Source of the DNA: Planctomycetia bacterium | GTDB lineage: Bacteria > Planctomycetota > Planctomycetia > Pirellulales > UBA1268 | Direction of reading: 5' to 3' | Length of the DNA: 64,000 nucleotides | NCBI GenBank assembly: GCA_026401035.1 | Contig: JAPLNR010000061.1 | Location: 1-64,000 of the forward strand | Shown here: piece by piece, positions 16,698 through 25,775 of the stretch | Layout: each line of letters starts with the position of its first letter | Position numbering within the stretch: position 1 is the stretch's first letter | Made by a program: the position numbers and the translations under genes | The notes under the pieces: generated by a model | The model's database searches: none | Told to the model about the DNA's origin: nothing | What the model saw: the letters and a program-made list of their open reading frames with translations, nothing else

Positions 16698-18020
16698 TCA
16701 GTTGCCGGCCCCGCTGCGGTCGTTCGTCACGCGGTCTGCACCGGCGGTCGACGCCAGTCGCGTGGCCAGATGCTTCGCCTTCATCGGGCCGTGATAGGCC
16801 GCCACGGCACCGGGCACGAGCGAGCCCCAGAGCCGCTCCTGGTAGATCGACAGCGCGTGCAACGCGTGGCACATCGGCCCGATCTTCCAGTCGCGCTGCG
16901 GCTCGCCATACAGGACGTCGGCGACGAACTGCACCGCGGCCACCGTGCGGGGATGGTAGAGCACGTGCTGATCCGCCGTGGAGACGAGAAACTCGAGCAT
17001 GTGGCCGGAGGTGCGGAGCTTTCGCTCCACGTCGTCGCCATCCTCGGCGCGGTTGAACCAGTCGGTGCTGAAACTGCCGTCAGAGTTTTGCAACTCGCCG
17101 AAAAGACGCTGCTGCTGACCGCGCACATAGCGGTTGGCCGCCACATAGACGCCGTCGAGCGCGCCGGTCGCCTCGCGCCGCCGCTGGCAGGCGTAGGCCA
17201 GACCAAACAGCCGGTGCGTGCCGCCGCAGGGCGCTCCGCGGAGCGGCTGACCGATCTCCTCCTCCACCAGCCTCGGCAGTGACCACTTCGTGCCGTCCGC
17301 GCCGCCCCACGTCTCGTCCGTGTGGAGATAGTGGGCCATCGCGATCAGCGTGAACGTCAGCTCGTTGTTTTCCGAGCAGGCGAGTTGCTCCGTCTCGATC
17401 AGATCGGCGACGGTGAACGACCGGCCGTCGATCTCGATCGGCGATGGCGGGGAGACCCGACACTGCGCCAGGACGGCCAGATACTGTGCCACGTGCCCCT
17501 GCATTCCCTTGCCCCGCAAGGCGATCAGCTGGTCGTTCTGCGACGCCAGCATCACCAGCCCGCGGCAGCGGCCTCCCATGTTCAGCCAGCCAAGGCAGCT
17601 GATCCGGTCGCCGCTCCCACCACCGAGCCGCACTTCCGCTGCAGGGCCGTAGGCGATCGACCAGTGCATCAACTCCCACGGGTTGTGTTCGAGCGTGTTG
17701 AGGGGCCGCTGCGCATAGGCTGCGATCGTACGGGCGATCTGCCGCCGGAGCGACAAGAGATCCTTCGACGCCGGCGGCGGCTCGGCGCTGGCCAACACGG
17801 ATGGCTGGCTGCGATCAGACCCCGGTGGCGGCGGTACCGGTGAGGGCCGAACGGGCGGCAGCGGAGTCACCCGCAGGGGCGATGCCCGGGCAACCTTTCG
17901 GCCGGGTGCCGTGAGCGTCTCCCAGGATTCACCCACCGCCCGCTGCGTCGACAGGCCTGCAAGCGCAAAGAGCGGTGCGAGCAGCAGGCACCAGATGATC
18001 CAAGATCGCATCCGCCGCAT
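16698..18020 (-). CDS. Exported protein of unknown function, planctomycete-type
   Basis: 440 residues from ATG 18020 (ATG 18011 has better spacing to AAGGG and is an alternative). The N-terminus RSWIIWCLLLAPLFALAGL is a signal peptide or anchor, followed by a Pro-rich linker (PPVRPSPVPPPP). The globular part (about 90-430) has Trp, His and Cys clusters (EHNPWELMHWSIAYG, CGGTHRLFGLAYACQRR, SDGSFSTDWFN, KIGPMCHALHALSIYQ). The alternation of helices and the GSFSTDWFN type motif recall alpha/alpha-barrel enzymes such as prenyltransferase/squalene-cyclase-like folds, but I cannot assign a family. It has its own promoter region and ends 10 bp from the kinase-like gene. Confidence 0.7.
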   Translation of the reverse strand: MRRMRSWIIWCLLLAPLFALAGLSTQRAVGESWETLTAPGRKVARASPLRVTPLPPVRPSPVPPPPGSDRSQPSVLASAEPPPASKDLLSLRRQIARTIAAYAQRPLNTLEHNPWELMHWSIAYGPAAEVRLGGGSGDRISCLGWLNMGGRCRGLVMLASQNDQLIALRGKGMQGHVAQYLAVLAQCRVSPPSPIEIDGRSFTVADLIETEQLACSENNELTFTLIAMAHYLHTDETWGGADGTKWSLPRLVEEEIGQPLRGAPCGGTHRLFGLAYACQRRREATGALDGVYVAANRYVRGQQQRLFGELQNSDGSFSTDWFNRAEDGDDVERKLRTSGHMLEFLVSTADQHVLYHPRTVAAVQFVADVLYGEPQRDWKIGPMCHALHALSIYQERLWGSLVPGAVAAYHGPMKAKHLATRLASTAGADRVTNDRSGAGN

Positions 18021-18542
18021 CCCTTGAAGACTTCGCGCCTCTTTGAGTCGCCTCTCCAAAGAACATCGACAGAAGTGCCCCTCCGTATGAAGGGGGGGCT
18101 TTGCGGCCCAGCCAACCAACCTCCAACTCCCCCGGCCCCCGAATCCCGCAGCCTCACGAACCTGCCCAACCACCCCGAACTGCGAATGCTCCCGCAAAAC
18201 ATTCGCGACTCCCGCTCGCGATGCGTGTCGTCCGCCATCGAAACTCGCGCACGAGCCGCTCCTGCTGAACGAGGGTCAGGGAGGGGTTGTCCATGCCCCG
18301 GGAGCCGGCGTTGGCGGCAAGCGAAGGCAGGATGCCGTAAGCGGAGGCGTTCTGGCTAGCGCAGCCGGCATCGAGTGAGCGCAGGGCATTCCATAAGCCG
18401 GGCTTTGCCCGGCGACCGTAAGCTGGTGCCGACGCCGGGACGGCGGCGACAGCGCGAAAGCCGTAGCCCGCAGCGAACGTCCGGCGACGGGGCGTGGGGA
18501 GCCCCGACCAGCGAAACGTGCAAGATTTAAGTGTGAGCCGTA
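18021..18542. other. 522-bp intergenic region holding a dispersed repeat
   Basis: No supported gene. The left part (18021-18285) is the 5' region of the exported-protein gene. The right part is repeat copy Q1 (18289-18506). Several long open frames in this segment are Arg/Pro-rich shadows. Confidence 0.6.
18289..18506. repeat. Dispersed repeat family Q, copy 1
   Basis: The left end CCATGCCCCGGGAGCCGGCG (18290-18309) and the right end CAGCGAACGTCCGGCGACGG (18471-18490), continuing GGCGTGGGGAGCCCCG, are imperfect inverted repeats of each other. Both ends and the internal CATCGAGTGAGCG recur in the copy at 38711-38853. The interior contains a small GCCGGGC-TTT-GCCCGGC hairpin and no gene. Confidence 0.65.
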
Positions 18543-19322
18543 TCAGAAGTAGAAGGGGATTCCCTGTTCCCTGAACGCCCGCTTTTCCTCCGGCAGAAAC
18601 TCGTCGCCGAGTTTTTCAAAGCCCCCCTCCGCCCGAAAGGCCTCGAGGAATCGGTTGATCTGGTCGCGGAGACCGCTGTCGTCGGGCCGCAGACCGACCG
18701 CCCAGGTCTCTTCGCGGAACGGCTCGAGCACGGAGCGGGTCGTGTCGGGATGCCGCTTGTGATTCTGGTAGACCGAGAGCGAGTCGTAGATGAAGGCGTC
18801 GGCCTTGCCCTGCACCACCTCGAGCACGCCCGAGCTTTCCTTGTCGAGCACGAGCAGGCGGGCCTGCTTGAGCGCGGTGGCCGCATACTGATGGCCGGTC
18901 GTGCCCTTCTTGACGGCGATCACGCGGCCCTTCACGTTCAGGTCGGCCGCCGATCGCACGGGTGACTTCGTGCCGACGAGGAGGGCGAGGCCCGTCTTCA
19001 GATACGGCTCCGAAAAAGCGATCGACCGCGACCGCTCCGGCGTGGCGGTCATCGACGAGATAATGCAGTCGATCTTGCCGGTCTTGAGCGCGGGAATGAG
19101 GCCGTCGAAGGCGATGTTCTCGACGACGAGCTCCCGCCCCAGATGTTTCGCCAGAGCCTCGGCCAGCCGCACGCTCACGCCCGTTGGGCGGCCCTGCGGG
19201 TCGGTCATCTCGAACGGTGGATAGGAAAGCTCCATGCCGACACGGAGCGGCGCGGCTGCGGTCGCACTGCACGCGAGACCGGCGAACAGGCAGAGGACGA
19301 CGATTCTTCCGAGAGCATGCAT
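18543..19322 (-). CDS. Periplasmic polar amino-acid-binding protein (ABC transporter)
   Basis: 259 residues from ATG 19322, the start of a signal peptide (MHALGRIVVLCLFAGLACSA). Typical family-3 solute-binding protein: LRVGMELSYPPFEMTDPQG, FDGLIPALKTGKIDCIISSM, TPERSRSIAFSEPY, and the closing LGDEFLPEEKRAF. This class binds amino acids such as His, Gln, Cys or Arg. It is divergent from the permease gene at 19440 across about 118 bp, so the transporter is expressed from a shared control region. Specificity cannot be read from the sequence. Confidence 0.92.
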   Translation of the reverse strand: MHALGRIVVLCLFAGLACSATAAAPLRVGMELSYPPFEMTDPQGRPTGVSVRLAEALAKHLGRELVVENIAFDGLIPALKTGKIDCIISSMTATPERSRSIAFSEPYLKTGLALLVGTKSPVRSAADLNVKGRVIAVKKGTTGHQYAATALKQARLLVLDKESSGVLEVVQGKADAFIYDSLSVYQNHKRHPDTTRSVLEPFREETWAVGLRPDDSGLRDQINRFLEAFRAEGGFEKLGDEFLPEEKRAFREQGIPFYF

Positions 19323-19439
19323 GGCGGCATTGTAGGCCACGGGGCCGCATTGGCACGCCGACACCGCGGGCCACGGGGCGGCCCCCGGTTTGGCAGGGTT
19401 GAAGGCCTGCCGGTCGGGCGATGTGCTACCCTACGCCGC

Positions 19440-20174
19440 ATGTCCCGTCGGCTCGCCCATACCCTCGTCGTCGCCCTCTTCGCAGCGCTCGTGGTGCTGG
19501 CGTTTTCGCGAGTGCACTACACGTGGAACTGGGCGGGCGTGTGGGAGTATCGCGAGAAATTCCTCCAGGGCTGGCTGACGACGGTGGCCCTGAGCCTGGC
19601 GGCCCTCGTGACGAGCACGGCGATCGGGGCGCTCGCCGCGGTCTGCCTGCAATCGCGAAACGTCCTCTTGGAGGCGGTCGGTCGCGTCTACGTGGAATTG
19701 ATCCGCGGCACGCCGCTGCTCGTGCAGCTGCTGATCGGTTTCTACGTGATCGCCAGCGCCGTGGGGCTCGAAAACCGCTTCGTCGTCGGCGTGCTCGTGC
19801 TCTCGCTCTTCAGCGGCGCCTACATGGCGGAGATCTTCCGCGGCGGCCTCGCGGCGATCCCCAAGACGCAACGGGATGCCGCCCGCGCGATCGGGCTCAC
19901 GCCGTGGCAGACCATGCGATTCGTCATCCTGCCGCAGGCCGTGCGGCTCGTGCTGCCACCGGTGGCGGGCCAGCTCGTCTCGCTCATCAAGGATTCGTCA
20001 CTGCTGTCGGTGATCGCGATCTCCGAGTTCACACTCAACGCGCAGGAGGTCAACTCGTTCACCTATTCGACGCTCGAGAGCTATCTGCCGCTGGCCGTCG
20101 GCTACCTGCTGCTCACGCTGCCGCTGTCGGCCCTGTCGCGCTGGCTGGAGGGACGGTTCAAGTATGAAACTTGA
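19440..20174 (+). CDS. Amino-acid ABC transporter permease (HisM/GlnP family)
   Basis: 244 residues with five to six membrane helices. A signature-like ELIRGTPLLVQLLIGFY and the EAA loop DAARAIGLTPWQTMRFVILP are characteristic of polar amino-acid permeases. ATG 19440 was chosen because the extra 99 in-frame residues upstream are antisense to the binding-protein gene. Its last 11 bases overlap the ATPase start. It is the first gene of a four-gene run with the ATPase, an ADP-ribosylglycohydrolase-like gene and ovoA. Confidence 0.93.
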   Translation: MSRRLAHTLVVALFAALVVLAFSRVHYTWNWAGVWEYREKFLQGWLTTVALSLAALVTSTAIGALAAVCLQSRNVLLEAVGRVYVELIRGTPLLVQLLIGFYVIASAVGLENRFVVGVLVLSLFSGAYMAEIFRGGLAAIPKTQRDAARAIGLTPWQTMRFVILPQAVRLVLPPVAGQLVSLIKDSSLLSVIAISEFTLNAQEVNSFTYSTLESYLPLAVGYLLLTLPLSALSRWLEGRFKYET

Positions 20175-20892
20175 CGTCACAAACCTCACGCAGCGGTTCG
20201 ACGCCACCACGGTGCTCGACCGGCTCGCACTCGCCACCGGCGAGATTCAGGCGCTCGTGCTCGTGGGCCCATCCGGTGGCGGCAAGTCGACGCTCCTGCG
20301 GATCCTCGCCGGGCTCGACGTGCCGGTGGCCGGCAGCGTGGCCTTCGACGGCAGCCCGCTGCCCCGCGACGAGGAGTCGTTGCGACGGTACCGCAAGACG
20401 GTCGGCACCGTCTTTCAGGCCTACAATCTCTTCCCGCACCTGTCCGCCCTCGACAATCTGCTCCTGCCGCTCGTCCGCGTGCACGGGCTGAGCCACGCCG
20501 CGGCGGTCGCCCGCGTGCGGGAGCCCCTGGAACGGTTTCAACTCATGGCCCACGCCCACAAGCGGCCTGCCGAACTCTCCGGCGGCCAGAAGCAGCGGAT
20601 CGCGATCCTGCGGGCGCTGGTCGTGCAGCCGCGGCGGCTGTTTCTCGACGAGCCCACGTCGGCGCTCGACCCCGAAATGACGGCCGAGGTGTTGGAGATG
20701 ATCGGCGAACTCAAGGCGCTCGGCACGCAATTCGTGCTCGTCACCCACGAGATGGGATTCGCGAAGCGGGTGGCCGACGAAGTGGCCTTCATCGGCGACG
20801 GGCGGGTGCTCGCCCACGGCACGGCCGACGAGATGTTCAACCGCTGCGACGAGCCCCGCGTTCGCGGCTTCTTCGCGAGGATTCTCGCCTGA
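20164..20892 (+). CDS. Amino-acid ABC transporter ATPase (GlnQ family)
   Basis: 242 residues with all ABC motifs in order: Walker A GPSGGGKST (about 36), Q-loop FQAYNLFPHL, signature LSGGQKQRIAILRAL (about 139), Walker B RRLFLDEPTSALDPEM and H-switch VTHEMGF. It energises uptake through the permease encoded just upstream (11-bp overlap) and the binding protein on the other strand. The following gene begins 11 bp after its stop, so co-transcription with the ovothiol genes is likely. Confidence 0.95.
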   Translation: MKLDVTNLTQRFDATTVLDRLALATGEIQALVLVGPSGGGKSTLLRILAGLDVPVAGSVAFDGSPLPRDEESLRRYRKTVGTVFQAYNLFPHLSALDNLLLPLVRVHGLSHAAAVARVREPLERFQLMAHAHKRPAELSGGQKQRIAILRALVVQPRRLFLDEPTSALDPEMTAEVLEMIGELKALGTQFVLVTHEMGFAKRVADEVAFIGDGRVLAHGTADEMFNRCDEPRVRGFFARILA

Positions 20893-20903
20893 AAGGCCTA
20901 CCC

Positions 20904-21932
20904 ATGAAATCACCAGAACGCGCTGCGGTCGACGCCTTCCGGGGCGCGCTGATCGCCGACGCGATCGCAATGCCGGTGCACTGGTATTACAACCAGCAGG
21001 CGCTCGCCCGCGATTACCCCGAGTTCGCCGCAGCGGCGCCGGCGGGCTATCTCGCGCCGAAGAGCCCGCACGCCGACAGCATCCTCTGGCGGTCGAGCTA
21101 CGTGCCCGCGAACGAAAAGGGGGACATCCTGCGCGAGCAGGCACAGTATTGGGGCCAGCGCGGCATCCACTATCACCAGTTTCTCGCCGCCGGCGAGAAC
21201 ACCCTCAACTATCAGTTGGCCATCGAACTGGCCACGCTCGTCCGCGGCGACCGCGACTACGATCCAGAGCGCTGGCTGCAGCGGTACGTCGCCTTCATGC
21301 TCACTCCGGGCAAGCACCGCGACACCTACGTCGAGGAGTATCACCGCCACTTCTTCACGAATTATGCGGCCGGACGGAAGCCGATCAGTTGCGGCGTGCG
21401 CGACGTGCACATCGGCGGGCTCGTGCCCGTCCCGGCACTCGTGGCGGCACTGGGGCCGAAGCATCCCGAACTGCGGCGGATCGTGCGGGTGCACGTCGGC
21501 CTGACCCACAAGGATGACGAGGTGCTCGAGGCCGCCGACACGCTCGCGCGGATGCTCGTGCGGCTCTGCGCAGGCGACGACCTGCGGACGACGATCCTCG
21601 AAGAGGCCCCCGACTGGATCTCGGCCGCGAAGGTCCGCGAGTGGGAGCAGCATCCGGACCACGTGGTGGTCGGGGGCAGGCTCTCCTCGGCCTGCTACAT
21701 CCCCGACGCCTTTCCGGCGGCGCTCTTCCTCGCCTGGCGGCATGCCGGCGATTTTGCGGCGGGTGTCTGCGCGAATGCCCGGGTGGGGGGCGACAACTGC
21801 CACCGCGGTGCGGTCGTGGGCTCGCTCCTCGGGGCCTCGGCACCGATTCCCGACCGGTACGTGGCCGGATTACAGGCCGGTGATAGAGTTGAGGGTCTGT
21901 TTCCCAAACGTTCGGAGGAAGTGTCTGCATGA
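20904..21932 (+). CDS. ADP-ribosylglycohydrolase-family protein with altered metal site
   Basis: 342 residues. The overall pattern is DraG/ADP-ribosylglycohydrolase: N-terminal FRGALIADAIAMPVHWYY, central GLTHKDDEVLEAAD, and C-terminal GGDNCHRGAVVGSLLGA (about 294-310). In active hydrolases the C-terminal motif is GGDTDT and the N-terminal one GxxxGDALG. Here they read GGDNCH and IADAIA, so part of the di-magnesium site is changed and classical ADP-ribose hydrolysis is doubtful. The stop overlaps the ovoA start (ATGA), which implies translational coupling. A role in ovothiol metabolism is an attractive but untested inference. Confidence 0.85.
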   Translation: MKSPERAAVDAFRGALIADAIAMPVHWYYNQQALARDYPEFAAAAPAGYLAPKSPHADSILWRSSYVPANEKGDILREQAQYWGQRGIHYHQFLAAGENTLNYQLAIELATLVRGDRDYDPERWLQRYVAFMLTPGKHRDTYVEEYHRHFFTNYAAGRKPISCGVRDVHIGGLVPVPALVAALGPKHPELRRIVRVHVGLTHKDDEVLEAADTLARMLVRLCAGDDLRTTILEEAPDWISAAKVREWEQHPDHVVVGGRLSSACYIPDAFPAALFLAWRHAGDFAAGVCANARVGGDNCHRGAVVGSLLGASAPIPDRYVAGLQAGDRVEGLFPKRSEEVSA

Positions 21933-24184
21933 ACCCGATTGCGACCGAGCCGCGCAGAGGCCGCGACACGAACGCGGCTTTCGCGAGCCTTTCCGCGCCG
22001 CTCGTCCCCACGAAAACACTCCTCCTGAACGGCAAAGACGCCGCGGCCAAGCGGCAGGAAATCCGCCGCTACTTCCATCAGACCTGCGAACTCTACGAGC
22101 AGCTCTTCGCGCTTATCAAGGATGATTCGTCCTACTACGAGCGGCACGAGCCGCTTCGGCATCCGCTCATCTTCTACTTCGCCCATCCGGCGGTCTTCTA
22201 CATCAACAAGCTGATCGCGGGCCGGTACATCGCTGAACGGGTCGATGCCGGCATCGAGGCGATGATGGCCGTGGGTGTCGACGAGATGTCGTGGGACGAT
22301 CTCAACACCGCGCATTACGCGTGGCCGGGCGTGCGGGCGATCGGCGACTACCGGGCGGCCGTAAGGGCGCGAGTCGACGACTTCATCCAGTCGATGCCGC
22401 TGGAACTGCCGATCCGCCAGGACACGCCGGCCTGGATCATCCTCATGGGAATCGAGCACGAGCGGATCCATCTGGAAACCTCGTCGGTGATCATGCGGCA
22501 GATGCCGCTCGACGAATTGCGGCACGGTGCAGAGTTGACCGCGGAGGAGCGGAAACTCTGGGCCAGCTGCCCGGCGCATGGCGCAGCACCCACCAACGAA
22601 TGGCTGCCGGTCGAGGCCTGCACCATCCATCTTGGCAAGGCCGGGAGCGACGAAACATATGGCTGGGACAACGAGTATGGCTCCGAGGAAGCCAAACTGC
22701 CGGCATTCAGGGCGGGCCGGCGGCTCGTGTCCAATGCCGAGTTCATGGAGTTCGTCGCCGGCGGCGGCTACCGCGACGAATCGGTTTGGACCGAAGAAGG
22801 CCGCGGCTGGCTCCACTACACCCGGGCCGAGCAGCCAAAATTCTGGCGCGGCCGCAGCGGCCTTTATTTTCAGCGGAATCTGCTCGAAGAGATTCCGCTG
22901 CCGCTCAACTGGCCCGTGGAGGTCAACTGCCTCGAGGCCCAAGCCTATTGCGCGTGGCTGGCGAAACAGACGGGCGAAAATGTCCGGCTGCCGACCGAGG
23001 CTCAGTGGTATGCGGTCCGCGCGGCCGCCCTGGGGGATGCCCCGGACACCGACCAACCCCACTGGGACAAGGCACCGGGCAACATCAATCTGGACCACTT
23101 CGCATCGAGCGCTCCCGTCGACCATTTTCCGCAGGGCGACTTCTGCGACGTCGTCGGCAATGTCTGGCAGTGGACGCGGACGCCGATCATGCCCTTCAAG
23201 GGCTTCGAGGTGCATCCGCTCTACGACGACTTCTCCGTGCCGACGTTCGACGGCCGCCACAACCTGATCAAGGGGGGCTCGTGGATCGCGACCGGCAACG
23301 AGGCCCTGAAGAGTGCCCGTTACGCCTTCCGGCGACACTTCTTCCAGCACGCCGGATTCCGCACCGTCGTGGAGGAGCCCGGCAGCGAAATGGCGACGGA
23401 GGGCTCGCGGCTCTATGAAACTGACCAGCTCGTGACGCAGTATCTTGATTTTCACTATTCAGACGCCGCGTCCGGCGGGTCAGACGCCGCTTCCGGTGTC
23501 GGCATCGGGCCGCTCGGCGTGCCCAACTTCCCGCAGGCCTGCGTGGCGGAAACGATGAAGCACGTCCCGGCTGACCGCCGGCACACGTGCCTCGACATCG
23601 GCTGCTCGGTGGGCCGGTCGGCCTTCGAGTTTGCCCGCTCCTTCGCGCACGTCGATGCGATCGACTTCTCGGCCCGGTTCATCCAGTCGGGAGTCCGCCT
23701 GCAGCAGGGAGGCGAACTGTTGTACGAGGTGCCGGTCGAAGGCGAACTCACCGTCGGCCGCGCGTTAGAGCTTGAAAAACTCGGCCTCATGGATGCCGGG
23801 AGCCGGGTGTCGTTCATGCAGGGGGATGCCTGCAACCTGAAGCCGATCTACACCGGCTATGACGTCGTGTTTGCCGGAAACCTCATCGACCGGCTCTACG
23901 ATCCGGCGCTGTTTCTCGCGGATATCACGCCGCGGGTGCTGCCCGGAGGCCTGCTCGTGATCACGTCACCCTACACCTGGCTCGAAGATTACACCCAGAA
24001 GTCCAAATGGCTCGGTGGCCGGCGGGAGCACGGCGAACCGCTCACCACGTTCGACGGCCTCTCCCGCAGCCTCGCCGGGCGGTTCACGCTCGTCGCGCGG
24101 ACGGATATCCCGTTTGTCATCCGGGAGACTGCCCGCAAGCACCAGCACACGATCGCCGAACTGACCGTTTGGCGGAAGGCGTGA
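21929..24184 (+). CDS. ovoA: OvoA: 5-histidylcysteine sulfoxide synthase / 4-mercaptohistidine N-methyltransferase
   Basis: 751 residues, full-length for OvoA. Domain order: DinB-like helical domain with the iron ligands HERIHLE (His177, His181, Glu183) and FYFAHPAVFYINKL; the family-specific VGVDEMSWDDL near 117; an FGE-sulfatase-like domain with LPTEAQWYAVRA, GNVWQWTR (about 409) and KGGSWIATGNEAL; and a C-terminal SAM methyltransferase with CLDIGCSVGRSAFEF (about 553). OvoA joins histidine and cysteine with oxygen, and the C-terminal domain makes the N-methylated ovothiol A. A separate beta-lyase step is needed; none is visible here. It overlaps the preceding gene by 4 nt, and a neighbouring amino-acid transporter could supply His or Cys. 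Confidence 0.93.
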   Translation: MNPIATEPRRGRDTNAAFASLSAPLVPTKTLLLNGKDAAAKRQEIRRYFHQTCELYEQLFALIKDDSSYYERHEPLRHPLIFYFAHPAVFYINKLIAGRYIAERVDAGIEAMMAVGVDEMSWDDLNTAHYAWPGVRAIGDYRAAVRARVDDFIQSMPLELPIRQDTPAWIILMGIEHERIHLETSSVIMRQMPLDELRHGAELTAEERKLWASCPAHGAAPTNEWLPVEACTIHLGKAGSDETYGWDNEYGSEEAKLPAFRAGRRLVSNAEFMEFVAGGGYRDESVWTEEGRGWLHYTRAEQPKFWRGRSGLYFQRNLLEEIPLPLNWPVEVNCLEAQAYCAWLAKQTGENVRLPTEAQWYAVRAAALGDAPDTDQPHWDKAPGNINLDHFASSAPVDHFPQGDFCDVVGNVWQWTRTPIMPFKGFEVHPLYDDFSVPTFDGRHNLIKGGSWIATGNEALKSARYAFRRHFFQHAGFRTVVEEPGSEMATEGSRLYETDQLVTQYLDFHYSDAASGGSDAASGVGIGPLGVPNFPQACVAETMKHVPADRRHTCLDIGCSVGRSAFEFARSFAHVDAIDFSARFIQSGVRLQQGGELLYEVPVEGELTVGRALELEKLGLMDAGSRVSFMQGDACNLKPIYTGYDVVFAGNLIDRLYDPALFLADITPRVLPGGLLVITSPYTWLEDYTQKSKWLGGRREHGEPLTTFDGLSRSLAGRFTLVARTDIPFVIRETARKHQHTIAELTVWRKA

Positions 24185-24194
24185 CGCCTGCGAG

Positions 24195-24226
24195 CCGCTC
24201 AGTTACACTTGGTAAAAACTGAGCGG
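24195..24226. promoter_or_regulatory. 10-bp perfect inverted repeat between ovoA and the next gene
   Basis: CCGCTCAGTT (24195-24204) and AACTGAGCGG (24217-24226) with a 12-nt loop, ending 7 bp before the ATG at 24234. No T-run follows, so it may be an operator, or an RNA hairpin covering the ribosome site, rather than a plain terminator. Confidence 0.55.
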
Positions 24227-24233
24227 GTGCCCC

Positions 24234-25775
24234 ATGTCTTCAGCACAATTTGATCCCTGCCGGCAGTGGCTTGGTATCGACGCCGTCGATCTGACGAATC
24301 CGCGGCGGGTGCTCGGCCTTTTGCCTTCGGAGAGCGATCCGCTCGTCGTTCTGCGGGCGGCCGATGCGCGGCTGACTGTCCTGAAAGGGATTGCGCCGGG
24401 GCCGTTCGACATGGCCCGTAACGCGCTCACCAAACGGGTCGAGGAGGCCCGCGAGGCGGTGCTCGCGCAGATTGCCGCGACGCCCAAGCAACAGGCTCCC
24501 GTCGGCACATCCTTCACGATGCCACCGCCGCCCGGTGGCTCCCTTCCGCGTGCCCCGGCGTCTGCCTCCGACATGCCGGGCACACCGTCGTTTTCACCGC
24601 CGGCCCCGCCCATGCCTCAGGCCGTCGGTCGAAGCCCAAACATTCCTACCGTGCCCGCCGTGCCCATGCCCCACGGCGCAACGGAAGCCTCGCCGTGGAG
24701 CGAGCGAGCCGACGCAGACCATGGCGGATTCGTGTCGGTGGAGAAGCGGCCCGTCTACCGCAAGCAATCCAGCGGAGCGGGAACCCTGCTCCTGCTCCTG
24801 GTGGGACTCGGCGCGGCCGCGGGCGGACTCTTGTGGATGAAAATGAGAGCGGACGAACAACGGAAAGCAGCCAGCCGGGAGGTGGCGGCCGCGGAGCGGG
24901 GAGACCAGCAGAACAGTGCCGATGAAGACGAATCGGAGCGGCAGAGGGCCGGCACGAAGCGCACCGCTGCTATGCGTCGGCCCGAGCGCGATCCGAACGA
25001 CACCACTTCGGATGACGCCGTCTCGACGAGCGCCCCGCCACGGCGAGAGCCGATGCCAGATCGACGCCGGCCCGAACCCGAGCCCGAAACAACTCCCGAG
25101 CCCGAAACAACTCCCGAGCCCGAGCCGGTCCCCGAACCGACCGACGGTCCCCCAGTGGCCGAGCCCGCTACGCCCGACCAAACGGATTCCCCGGTTCCTC
25201 CCTCAGCCGAGCCACCCGCCCCTGAAGAGACTGCCGCGGAAATCAACCGGCTTCTCGCCGAAGTCTTCGCGGCCCTTCAAGAGCAGCAGTTCGATGCCGC
25301 CCAGTTGGCGGTGAAGGCCGCCGACAAAAAGGCCTCCAACGGGCTCGCGCAAAAGCGCGTCGTGTCATGGGACAGCCTGCTCACCTATGCCAAAGGCTTT
25401 GCCGACTACCGCCGACAGGCGCTGGCGGCTGTGCAGCCCGGCCAGGAGTATGAAATCGACGACAAGAAGATCGGTGTCATCGAGATCGATGCCGAAAAAT
25501 TCATCTACCGCTATGCCGGCAAGAACAAGACCGTCTCCATCGACAAAATCCCGGGCGCGATCCTCATGACGATCGTCACCGAATGGTTCGATAACAATCC
25601 GGCCAACAACCTTTACATCGGCGCCTACCACGCGACGAAGGCGGAGCCCGATCTCGAAAAGGCTCGCGCGAGTTGGCAGCTCGCGAATGCTCGCGGTGCC
25701 GATGCCTCCGCCCTGCTCCCGCTCCTCGACGATCCCGTGCTCGTGAAGGCGGCGGCCGACGGAGAGGATCAGTAG
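24234..25775 (+). CDS. Single-span membrane protein with DPxxxWLGI N-terminal module
   Basis: 513 residues. The N-terminal 80 residues (FDPCRQWLGIDAVDL, RRVLGLLPSESDP) resemble the short helical module found at the start of many planctomycete proteins. A Pro-rich stretch, one membrane segment (GTLLLLLVGLGAAAGGLLW, about 182-200), a charged linker with an 18-bp tandem repeat giving PEPETT-PEPETT, and a C-terminal domain (about 335-500: FAALQEQQFDAAQLAVKAAD, GAILMTIVTEWFDNN) follow. Function is unknown; the topology suggests a cytoplasmic N-terminus and an exported C-terminal domain. It is convergent with, and overlaps by 7 bp, the dehydrogenase gene. Confidence 0.78.
   Translation: MSSAQFDPCRQWLGIDAVDLTNPRRVLGLLPSESDPLVVLRAADARLTVLKGIAPGPFDMARNALTKRVEEAREAVLAQIAATPKQQAPVGTSFTMPPPPGGSLPRAPASASDMPGTPSFSPPAPPMPQAVGRSPNIPTVPAVPMPHGATEASPWSERADADHGGFVSVEKRPVYRKQSSGAGTLLLLLVGLGAAAGGLLWMKMRADEQRKAASREVAAAERGDQQNSADEDESERQRAGTKRTAAMRRPERDPNDTTSDDAVSTSAPPRREPMPDRRRPEPEPETTPEPETTPEPEPVPEPTDGPPVAEPATPDQTDSPVPPSAEPPAPEETAAEINRLLAEVFAALQEQQFDAAQLAVKAADKKASNGLAQKRVVSWDSLLTYAKGFADYRRQALAAVQPGQEYEIDDKKIGVIEIDAEKFIYRYAGKNKTVSIDKIPGAILMTIVTEWFDNNPANNLYIGAYHATKAEPDLEKARASWQLANARGADASALLPLLDDPVLVKAAADGEDQ

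Noticed and set aside
18021-18285. Possible small gene upstream of the exported protein
   Set aside because: The open frames are Arg/Ser/Pro-rich, lack ribosome sites, and the sequence fits a leader region.
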